From Fimbriimonadales bacterium (GTDB lineage Bacteria > Armatimonadota > Fimbriimonadia > Fimbriimonadales > GBS-DC): a DNA stretch of 7,917 nucleotides. Below the pieces are notes generated by a model. The model made no database searches. It saw only the letters and a list, made by a program, of their open reading frames with translations, and was not told where the DNA came from. The DNA lies in assembly GCA_025060055.1 (NCBI GenBank), contig JANXCK010000260.1, forward strand, positions 1-7,917. Reading direction: 5' to 3'. Positions 1-5,069 of the stretch are shown piece after piece. The position numbers were made by a program, and so were the translations under genes. Every line of letters begins with the position of its first letter. Positions within the stretch are counted from its first letter, which is position 1.

Positions 1-1257
1 CAGATACGCCAAGCGCATGGTATCGCCGCGCTCTGGGCGCATCAGGAGGTCGGCAACAACTGGACTTTCCAGCGCGATAAGGCGGTGCGGCGCTGGGCGC
101 GCACACACGGCGTGCCGTTCCATGAAATCCCCCAAGATGGGATTATTCGCGGCTTGCGGTCGCGGGAGGGGTGGCGAGACCACTGGGAGGCGGAGATGCG
201 TCGTCCGCTCGTGCCCGCGCCCGACTGCCTGCAGATACCGCCCTTGCGCTCCGACCCGCTACCTGTGGCTGTGGGCGATGACGAGTGCGCCGACGCGCAG
301 TTGGGGGGACGCACGCGCGGGCTGGCGCTGCTGCGCAGTTTCCTGAGCCGTCGTGTGCGCCACTACGCGCGGGGGCTGTCCTCACCGCTGACGGCGCCGC
401 ACGCCTGCTCCCGCCTCTCGCCTTACCTGACCTACGGCGCACTCTCCCTACGCGAGGTGGTGCAAGCCACACGCCGCCGCCTCGAGCAAGTGCAAGCCGA
501 GCCGAAAGCGGCGGGACTGCTGCGCTCGCTGCAGGCGTTCGAGGCGCGTCTAAGCTGGCGCAGCCACTTCATCCAGCGACTGGAGAGCCTGCCCAGCATC
601 GAGTTCGAGCCGATGCATCCCGCCCTCGCCCATGAGCGTACAGAAGTAGACCCCGCGATCTTCGAAGCATGGGCGCAGGGACGCACGGGCTACCCCTTCG
701 TGGACGCCTGCATGCGTATGCTGCACGCTACGGGCTGGATTAACTTCCGCATGCGTGCCATGCTCACGGCGTTCGCTTGTTATCACCTCTGGCAGCCATG
801 GCGCGAGGTCGGACTGCACCTGGCACGGCTGTATGTGGACTACGAGCCAGGCATCCACTGGAGCCAGATTCAGATGCAGTCGGGCACGACGGGCATCAGC
901 GCGTTCCGAATCTACAACGTGGTGAAACAGTCGTATGACCAAGATCCGAAAGGCAGGTTCATTCGGCGCTGGGTTCCTGAGCTGCGGCGCGTGCCGACCG
1001 CGTGGATTCACGAGCCGTATCGGATGCCGATAGAACTGCAACGCGCGTGCAACTGCATCATCGGGGTTGACTATCCTGCGCCAATTGTCGACCACGAAGC
1101 GGCAGCGCGCAGGGCACGCCAAAAGCTCTTCGAGGCGTATCGCACGCCTGAAGCGAAGGCAATCAGCGAGCAAATTCTACAGCAACATAGCAGTCGCGCG
1201 CGCCGCGAGCCGCGTCCAACCGCCCGACGCACGCAGCAACTTGGACTGTTTGAGTAA
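1..1257 (+). CDS. Cryptochrome/DNA photolyase family FAD-binding protein (5' partial)
   Basis: The frame is open from the first base, and 418 residues are visible before TAA. What is seen: the tail of the N-terminal alpha/beta antenna domain (HQEVGNNWTFQRD at residues 14-26, then W..H...GVPFHEI and a GIIRGLRSREGW segment), then the all-helical FAD domain with SRLSPYLTYGALS (137-149), LSWRSHFIQRL (184-194), GYPFVDACMRMLHATGW (230-246) and RIYN (303-306). Photolyases use reduced FAD and light to split UV pyrimidine dimers; cryptochromes use the same fold for signalling. Odd: where E. coli-type enzymes have an NNGGWQW segment near FAD, this protein reads DYEPGIHWSQIQMQSG (280-295), so it belongs to a variant clade and repair activity should not be assumed. 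The C-terminal tail of about 30 residues is basic and probably disordered. The true start lies upstream of the window. Confidence 0.9.
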   Translation, partial: QIRQAHGIAALWAHQEVGNNWTFQRDKAVRRWARTHGVPFHEIPQDGIIRGLRSREGWRDHWEAEMRRPLVPAPDCLQIPPLRSDPLPVAVGDDECADAQLGGRTRGLALLRSFLSRRVRHYARGLSSPLTAPHACSRLSPYLTYGALSLREVVQATRRRLEQVQAEPKAAGLLRSLQAFEARLSWRSHFIQRLESLPSIEFEPMHPALAHERTEVDPAIFEAWAQGRTGYPFVDACMRMLHATGWINFRMRAMLTAFACYHLWQPWREVGLHLARLYVDYEPGIHWSQIQMQSGTTGISAFRIYNVVKQSYDQDPKGRFIRRWVPELRRVPTAWIHEPYRMPIELQRACNCIIGVDYPAPIVDHEAAARRARQKLFEAYRTPEAKAISEQILQQHSSRARREPRPTARRTQQLGLFE

Positions 1258-1276
1258 TACCAATCGGGGTTTCAAG
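1257..1276. repeat. Single copy of inverted-repeat element end
   Basis: The 20 bases ATACCAATCGGGGTTTCAAG are identical to 3081-3100, where they form the left arm of a 117-bp inverted-repeat element. Here no matching inverted right arm is visible downstream, so this is a solo or decayed end. Its first base is the last base of the photolyase stop codon, so the repeat abuts the gene directly. Confidence 0.8.
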
Positions 1277-1291
1277 TAGCGCAATATTCCG

Positions 1292-1387
1292 ACGGCTGAA
1301 GCCGTTCCTGTGCAGACGAAGCCCGCCTGCGCGGGCTAAAAGCCGACGCAGGTCGGCTTGGTTTGCACAGCAACGGCTTGAGCCGTT
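1292..1387. repeat. REP-like array of four hairpins
   Basis: Four perfect short hairpins lie in a row: ACGGCT/AGCCGT (1292-1305), AGCCCGC/GCGGGCT with loop CTGC (1320-1337), AAGCCGAC/GTCGGCTT with loop GCAG (1340-1359) and AACGGCT/AGCCGTT (1372-1387). The middle two are enclosed by an outer stem, CTGTGCA (1308-1314) with TGCACAG (1364-1370). The first and last hairpins are near copies of each other. No coding potential is seen. It sits between two convergent genes, so it may also limit read-through, although no T-tract follows. The design resembles REP/BIME-type repeats moved by IS200-like RAYT transposases; that relationship is inference. Confidence 0.75.
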
Positions 1388-1407
1388 GGGGGTATGCGCC
1401 ATTTCTT

Positions 1408-1419
1408 ATTTGAGGCACT
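1408..1419 (+). repeat. Short shared word ATTTGAGGCACT
   Basis: These 12 bases occur again on the opposite strand at 3199-3210, next to the inverted-repeat elements of the mutase-hsp20 spacer. It is probably one degraded end of the second repeat type described at 3194-3331. Support is only a 12-base identity. Confidence 0.4.
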
Positions 1420-1444
1420 CATGTGTCTCAACGATTAATCGGTG

Positions 1445-3058
1445 TCATATCGCTACGCCTTCGGTGTAGGTTCCGTACACCTCCTTGAGCGCGTTCACCA
1501 TCTCGCCGAGCGTCGCGTAGGCTTTGATAGCGTTCAGGATGGGAACCATTAGGTTCTCCTCACGCCGTGCGGCGGCGACAAGGTCTCGCAGCGCCTGAGT
1601 GACGGCTCGGTTATCGCGTCGGCGGCGCAGGTCAGCAATCCGCTTGACCTGTTTCTCGTGCGCCTCATGCTCGATCTTGAGGATACGGAACGGGATTGGC
1701 TCCTCGTCCATCTGATACTCGTTGATACCGACCCAGATGAAGTCGCGCTCTTCCACCCGCTGCTGGAATCGGTAGGCGGCATCGGCAATTTCTTGCTGGA
1801 AGAAACCGCTTTTGACCGCAGGGATGACCCCACCCTCTTGCTCGATGCGACGGAAGTATTCGCGGGCACCCTCTTCCATCTTGTCGGTCATCCACTCTAC
1901 GAAGTACGCGCCACCTAACGGGTCTACCGTGTTGGTCACGCCCGACTCGTGGGCGATTACCTGCTGCGTGCGCAGTGAGAGCAGCACGGCTTCCTCGGTT
2001 GGCAACGCCCACGCTTCGTCGAACGAGTTCACATGCAGCGACTGCGTACCGCCCAGCACCGCTGCCAACGCCTCGATGGTGGAGCGAATCAGGTTCACAT
2101 ACGGCTGCTGCATCGTGAGCGAGACACCCGCCGTTTGCGTGTGGAAGCGCATCCACCACGAGCGCGGGTTCTTCGCACCGAAGGTTTCACGCATCTCGCG
2201 CGCCCAGATGCGCCGCGCTGCGCGATACTTACCAATCTCTTCAAAGAAATCGATATGCGCGTTGAAGAAGAACGAGAACTTAGGCGCGAAGTCGTCAACA
2301 TCCAACCCGCGATCGAGGCACCAGCGCACATACTCGAAGCCGTCAGCGAGAGTAAACGCGAGTTCCTGTACGGCGGTCGCGCCCGCCTCGCGAATGTGAT
2401 AGCCACTCACGCTAATCGGATGCCACTTCGGCACATATTGACACCCGAACTCGATAGTGTCCACAACAAGCTTCATGTGCGGTTCTGGGGGATAGACCCA
2501 CTCTTTTTGCGCGATGAACTCTTTCAAGATGTCGTTCTGGATCGTGCCTGACAGCTTCTCTAACGGGATACCTCGCTTCTCGGCAACAGCGAGGTACATC
2601 CCCCAAATCATGATTGCAGGAGCGTTGATGGTCATTGAGGTCGTGATATTCGCAAGGTCAATCCCGTCAAATAGGATTTCCATATCTTCCAGCGAGGCGA
2701 CACTCACGCCGCACTTGCCCACCTCGCCTTCTGCCTCAGGGTCGTCGGGGTCAACGCCCATCAGCGTCGGCAGGTCGAACGCCACCGATAGCCCTGTCTG
2801 TCCCTGCTCAATCAGATACTTGTACCGCTGGTTCGTCTCTTCGGGGGTCGCGAAGCCTGAGAACTGACGCACCGTCCACAACTTCGTGCGATAACCCGTC
2901 TCGTAGAGACCGCGCGTGAACGGATACTCGCCTGGGTTGCCTAAGTCGTGCTGATAGTCCAAGTGCGCGATGTCCTGTGGAGTGTAGAAACGCTTGATTT
3001 CGATCCCTGAAAGCGATTCAAAACGCTCCTTACGCTCAGCGACGGTCTTCTGGCTCAT
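1445..3058 (-). CDS. B12-dependent acyl-CoA mutase, large (catalytic) subunit
   Basis: A 537-residue catalytic TIM-barrel subunit of the methylmalonyl-CoA mutase superfamily. It uses adenosylcobalamin radicals to rearrange acyl-CoA carbon skeletons in the cytosol. Family blocks seen include FTRGLYETGY (47-56), GQTGLSVAFDLPTL (86-99), GTIQNDILKEFIAQKEW (171-187), SGYHIREAGATAVQELAFTLADG (218-240), FHTQTAG and VDPLGG. It ends without the C-terminal B12-binding domain (the DxHxxG region), so it must pair with a separate small subunit, not present in this window. By fixed spacing, Phe66, Ala93 and Gln184 align with Tyr89, Ala116 and Arg207 of Propionibacterium methylmalonyl-CoA mutase. Phe/Gln is the published isobutyryl-CoA mutase signature, so the usual label methylmalonyl-CoA mutase is doubtful. 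Start: ATG with GGAGG 7 nt upstream. It converges on the photolyase gene and diverges from hsp20. Confidence 0.93.
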   Translation of the reverse strand: MSQKTVAERKERFESLSGIEIKRFYTPQDIAHLDYQHDLGNPGEYPFTRGLYETGYRTKLWTVRQFSGFATPEETNQRYKYLIEQGQTGLSVAFDLPTLMGVDPDDPEAEGEVGKCGVSVASLEDMEILFDGIDLANITTSMTINAPAIMIWGMYLAVAEKRGIPLEKLSGTIQNDILKEFIAQKEWVYPPEPHMKLVVDTIEFGCQYVPKWHPISVSGYHIREAGATAVQELAFTLADGFEYVRWCLDRGLDVDDFAPKFSFFFNAHIDFFEEIGKYRAARRIWAREMRETFGAKNPRSWWMRFHTQTAGVSLTMQQPYVNLIRSTIEALAAVLGGTQSLHVNSFDEAWALPTEEAVLLSLRTQQVIAHESGVTNTVDPLGGAYFVEWMTDKMEEGAREYFRRIEQEGGVIPAVKSGFFQQEIADAAYRFQQRVEERDFIWVGINEYQMDEEPIPFRILKIEHEAHEKQVKRIADLRRRRDNRAVTQALRDLVAAARREENLMVPILNAIKAYATLGEMVNALKEVYGTYTEGVAI

Positions 3059-3065
3059 CGTTGCG

Positions 3066-3083
3066 CCTCCGCCTAATATTATA
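3066..3083 (-). promoter_or_regulatory. -10 box and ribosome binding site of the mutase
   Basis: On the minus strand a perfect TATAAT (3083-3078) is followed by GGAGG (3070-3066) and ATG at 3058. Only 19 nt separate the -10 box from the start codon, so the predicted leader is about 12-13 nt. The upstream part of the -10 box is the terminal TA of the adjacent inverted-repeat element. No good -35 is seen at normal spacing: the element's TTGAAA is only 10 nt from the -10 box. Confidence 0.6.
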
Positions 3084-3198
3084 CCAATCGGGGTTTCAAG
3101 CGACGCGGCTCGTCAGCGAGACGCTGACGCTACGCATGCGCCCCACGTGGCGTCGGCGCCCTCGCCGACGACTGCGCCACTTGAAACCCCGACTGGTA
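3082..3198. repeat. 117-bp inverted-repeat (MITE-like) element
   Basis: The arms TACCAATCGGGGTTTCAAG (3082-3100) and CTTGAAACCCCGACTGGTA (3180-3198) are inverted repeats with 18 of 19 positions matching. Both ends carry TA, consistent with a TA target duplication. Inside are two perfect hairpins: CGTCAGCG/CGCTGACG (3111-3129) and CGTCGGCG/CGCCGACG (3151-3170), the latter extended by GTGGCG/CGCCAC. There is no transposase or plausible ORF. The left arm is repeated at 1257-1276. It is best called a non-autonomous element; the parent transposase family is unknown. Confidence 0.75.
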
Positions 3199-3331
3199 AG
3201 TGCCTCAAATGTGAAATTCCCCCTTATCGGTACGATGGCGTCCACGCCATCGTCAGGCGACGGCGAGGACGCCGTCGTACCTAACTCACCTTGCGCGTCT
3301 GGAGACGATTTCATCTTGAAGGCACTTACCA
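3194..3331. repeat. Second inverted-repeat element abutting the first
   Basis: TGGTAAGTGCCTCAA (3194-3208) is the inverted match of TTGAAGGCACTTACCA (3316-3331), allowing one extra A. The arms enclose a compound hairpin at 3229-3281. The left arm shares TGGTA with the right arm of the neighbouring 117-bp element, so the two are nested end to end. As in that element, TA is present at both ends. No protein is encoded. Confidence 0.55.
3229..3281. repeat. Compound double hairpin
   Basis: Two perfect stems stand side by side: ACGATGGCG/CGCCATCGT (3232-3253, loop TCCA) and CGACGGCG/CGCCGTCG (3258-3277, loop AGGA). The outermost bases GGTACGA (3229-3235) and TCGTACC (3275-3281) are also complementary, giving an alternative cruciform fold. 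It lies in the mutase-hsp20 divergent spacer, inside the 3194-3331 element. Confidence 0.7.
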
Positions 3332-3391
3332 CCGAACCTGTGGAGGAGTCTGCGCGAATTCCGGGAACTTTTCGACGCCCCGATTCGTAGA

Positions 3392-3412
3392 CTTGAGTGG
3401 AAGGCACTCAAG
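3392..3412. promoter_or_regulatory. HspR-type operator (HAIR) upstream of hsp20
   Basis: CTTGAGT, seven bases, then ACTCAAG is an exact match to the HAIR consensus CTTGAGT-N7-ACTCAAG bound by the MerR-family heat-shock repressor HspR in Streptomyces, Mycobacterium and Helicobacter. The palindrome is perfect over 8+8 bases. It lies 24 nt before the hsp20 Shine-Dalgarno and partly overlaps a weak -10 candidate, TAGACT (3388-3393), as expected for repression. HspR usually works with DnaK as co-repressor; no hspR gene is in this window. Confidence 0.85.
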
Positions 3413-3435
3413 AGACCTTCCAAACACACACTTAG

Positions 3436-3443
3436 AAGGAGGG
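3436..3443 (+). promoter_or_regulatory. Ribosome binding site of hsp20
   Basis: AAGGAGGG precedes three consecutive in-frame ATG codons at 3444, 3447 and 3450. Only the third has ideal spacing (7 nt after GGAGG), so it was chosen. The first is too close for efficient initiation. Confidence 0.8.
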
Positions 3444-3449
3444 ATGATG

Positions 3450-3935
3450 ATGCGATTACTGGCACGACGCGAACCGGAGAGTGCAGTGGTGCGCTGGAAC
3501 CCGTTCCGCGAGATGGAACAGTTCCGACGCGAAATGGACGAACTGTTCAATCGCTTCTTCGACTGGCGACCGACTCTGACCACGCCGACCGAGTTGGAGT
3601 TCTCGCCTGCACTGGATGTGTACGAGACGCCTGAGGAGTTCGTGGTGTTCGTCACGGCGCCGGGCGTGTCGGAGAAGGATCTGCAGGTGGAGCTTGTGGA
3701 CAACACGCTGACGGTGTCGGGCGAGCGCAAGGCGCTGATTGAGGGCGAGAATGTACAGGCGCACTATGTCAGCCGCATGGGTGGCTATGGCAAGTTCTCG
3801 GTATCCTACACCTTGCCTGCCGCCATCGACGAGAACAAGGTAAGAGCCGTCTACAAGAACGGCGTGCTGGAAGTGCGCCTGCCGAAGGCAGAGTCGGCGA
3901 AGCCGAAGACGGTGAAGGTGGAGTTTGAAAAGTAA
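3450..3935 (+). CDS. Small heat shock protein, Hsp20/alpha-crystallin family
   Basis: A 161-residue ATP-independent holdase that binds unfolding proteins in the cytosol and hands them to DnaK/ClpB. The N-terminal arm carries WNPFREMEQFRREMDELFNRFF (16-37), typical of class A bacterial sHSPs. The alpha-crystallin domain spans about 50-148, with PGVSEKDLQVELVDNTLTVSGER (71-93) and the GVLEVRLP motif (138-145). The C-terminal VKV (155-157) fits the I-x-I anchor that drives oligomerisation. Odd: in the F-x-R-x-(F/Y)-x-LP strand the usual Arg is Val118 (FSVSYTLP). It is monocistronic, converges on the lytic transglycosylase gene, and is probably under HspR control through the upstream operator. 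The start was chosen as the third of three tandem ATGs by Shine-Dalgarno spacing. Confidence 0.95.
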   Translation: MRLLARREPESAVVRWNPFREMEQFRREMDELFNRFFDWRPTLTTPTELEFSPALDVYETPEEFVVFVTAPGVSEKDLQVELVDNTLTVSGERKALIEGENVQAHYVSRMGGYGKFSVSYTLPAAIDENKVRAVYKNGVLEVRLPKAESAKPKTVKVEFEK

Positions 3936-3954
3936 ACTAGCATAGACCTTATTA

Positions 3955-4045
3955 CCCTCACCCCCTGCCCCCTCTCCCACCGCGTGGGAGTGGGGGAACT
4001 TGACTCCCTTCTCCCGCGTGGCGGGAGAGGGGTTGGGGGTGAGGG
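3955..4045. repeat. 91-bp C/G-skewed inverted-repeat element
   Basis: The left arm begins CCCTCACCCCCTGCCCC and runs to 3978; the right arm runs 4023-4045 and ends GGGGGTGAGGG. They are inverted repeats differing only at a central TGC/AA. Inside are two perfect hairpins, CTCCCAC/GTGGGAG and CTCCCGC/GCGGGAG, each with a 3-nt loop. The element fills the gap between the convergent hsp20 and lytic transglycosylase genes and could act as a bidirectional attenuating structure, though no T-tract is present. I recall similar CCCTCACCCCC...GGGGGTGAGGG repeats from many unrelated bacteria; that is from memory, not a search. Confidence 0.8.
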
Positions 4046-4069
4046 CACTGTGGCACTTGAAACGGCGAA

Positions 4070-4609
4070 TTAGCCTAAAATCTTCTCAAGGTATCTTCGT
4101 GTCTCTGGGAAGGGTGGGACGCCGCCGTAGCGTTGCACATTGCCAGGACCTGCGTTGTAGGCTGCCAGTGCAAGGCGCAGGTCGCCGAACCGCTGAAGCA
4201 GGTGGCTAAGGTAGCGCACGCCGCCTTCAATGTTCTGCACGGGGTCAAACGGGTCGCTCACTCCCAAAGCGCGGGCGGTTTCGGGCATCAGTTGCATCAG
4301 TCCAATCGCACCCTTAGGCGAGACAGCGCGTGGGTTGCCCCCCGACTCTGCCTCAATCACGCGCAGAATCAACTCGGTATCGAGGTTGTAGCGTGCTGCG
4401 ATCGGCGCGACGATGGGTTCCCATGCCCGCACGCGCACCTGCATCCCTGCAGGGGGTGTCCCGCCCACAGGAAAGCCGACAGGCGCCACAAACGCCGACT
4501 CGAAGGGAGCAGGCGGAGCTGCATCGGGTTCACCCCGAATCGCGCGAAGACGGCTCTCAATCTCCTGAACTCGTTGGAGAGTCTTCTGAAAGGCGTCGCT
4601 GATGCGCAT
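4070..4609 (-). CDS. Lytic transglycosylase (SLT domain), possibly flagellar
   Basis: A 179-residue protein with a C-terminal goose-lysozyme-like SLT domain (about 65-179). Catalytic Glu88 lies in AESGGNPRAVSPKGAIGLMQLMP, followed by NIEGGVRYLSHLL and ALAAYNAGPGNV. Such enzymes cleave the MurNAc-GlcNAc bond of peptidoglycan with 1,6-anhydro ring formation. The N-terminus (MRISDAFQKTLQRVQEIESRL) is an amphipathic helix, and residues 28-58 are a Pro/Ala/Gly-rich linker. There is no Sec signal peptide or lipobox. Start: ATG at 4609, with GAGG 9 nt upstream; it overlaps the fliJ 3' end by 53 nt. Together with fliJ this suggests a peptidoglycan-gap enzyme for flagellar rod assembly, perhaps exported by the flagellar type III system (inference). 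An alternative GTG at 4645 would add 12 residues. Confidence 0.88.
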   Translation of the reverse strand: MRISDAFQKTLQRVQEIESRLRAIRGEPDAAPPAPFESAFVAPVGFPVGGTPPAGMQVRVRAWEPIVAPIAARYNLDTELILRVIEAESGGNPRAVSPKGAIGLMQLMPETARALGVSDPFDPVQNIEGGVRYLSHLLQRFGDLRLALAAYNAGPGNVQRYGGVPPFPETRRYLEKILG

Positions 4610-5009
4610 AGACCACTGCCTCGTCGAGCGCGGCTTGTGTTGCACGCTGGAGTTCGTACTGGTACTGAGCGTAGGCGCGTTGGCGCAGCTGGGTCAGCGC
4701 TTCGCGTTCGCGTCGGGCTTGCAGGTAGACCGCGCGTGCATGCGCTTCTTGCTCCAGCAGCAAAGGCAAAGTGTCTTGCAGGCGTTGCAGGCGTGCGTGC
4801 ATCGCGCTCCACGCGCGTTCGCGCTGTGCCCACTCCGCTGGGGGCACGGAGCCACTTGCCAGCGTGCGCAGTTGTTCAGTGAGCGCGTCAATCTGCGCTT
4901 GCAGCTGCATCCGCTGGCGCACTGCGTCTTGCACCGCGCGGTAGGCAATCTGCTCGCGCGTTTCGCGGTAGCGCAGCACACGTTCTAATCGAAACCGAAA
5001 GCGTCGCAT
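4557..5009 (-). CDS. fliJ: FliJ-like flagellar export chaperone/stalk protein
   Basis: 150 residues, close to the usual FliJ length of about 147. The N-terminal FRFRLERVLRYRETREQ (4-20) matches the FliJ pattern F-x-F-R-L-E-x-V-L-x-x-R-E. The body is an almost uninterrupted charged, Gln-rich coiled coil, with a break near Gly53-Pro57. The C-terminal LRQRAYAQYQYELQRATQAALDEA (108-131) resembles the family's Y-x-x-E-x-x-R-x-E-Q-x-x-LDE block. FliJ is the cytosolic central stalk of the FliI ATPase ring and recycles export chaperones. It follows jag by 60 nt and overlaps the transglycosylase. No good Shine-Dalgarno is seen; the ATG lies in the loop of a perfect 12-bp inverted repeat. An in-frame GTG directly after the jag stop (5069) would add 20 residues lacking FliJ character. 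Coiled-coil similarity is weak evidence, but the N-terminal motif is specific. Confidence 0.75.
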   Translation of the reverse strand: MRRFRFRLERVLRYRETREQIAYRAVQDAVRQRMQLQAQIDALTEQLRTLASGSVPPAEWAQRERAWSAMHARLQRLQDTLPLLLEQEAHARAVYLQARREREALTQLRQRAYAQYQYELQRATQAALDEAVVYAHQRRLSEDSPTSSGD

Positions 5010-5023
5010 GCTCGGTTTCGATT
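4987..5023 (-). promoter_or_regulatory. Perfect 12-bp inverted repeat framing the fliJ start codon
   Basis: AATCGAAACCGA and TCGGTTTCGATT are perfectly complementary and separated by 13 nt. In the mRNA the 5' arm occupies the position of a Shine-Dalgarno, the ATG sits two bases into the loop, and the 3' arm encodes Phe-Arg-Phe-Arg of the conserved FliJ N-terminus. It could gate fliJ translation; function is inference. Confidence 0.6.
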
Positions 5024-5069
5024 GTCGGCGCGGCGCCGACTCTCTGCAGGGGTTGGCACGCGAGCGCAC

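Noticed and set aside
143..1173. Long minus-strand open frames opposite the photolyase gene
   Set aside because: Their translations are Arg/Ala-rich low-complexity shadows of a GC-rich plus-strand gene with clear family motifs.
1258..1444. CRISPR array suggested by repeated hairpins
   Set aside because: Repeats are unequal, nested palindromes without regular spacing or spacers, and no cas genes are nearby.
1658..2867. Plus-strand open frames within the mutase
   Set aside because: They have no recognisable motifs or ribosome binding sites and lie antisense to a well-conserved coding frame.
3061..3390. Possible small proteins in the mutase-hsp20 spacer on either strand
   Set aside because: The frames run through inverted repeats and hairpins, have no credible start context and give Arg-rich translations.
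4053..4063. CACTTGAAAC word resembling the right arm of the 117-bp element
   Set aside because: Only about 10 bases match and the rest of the arm diverges, so chance is a sufficient explanation.
5010..5069. Upstream GTG start for fliJ immediately after the jag stop
   Set aside because: It would add 20 residues with no FliJ character before the conserved N-terminal FRFRLE motif; kept only as an alternative.
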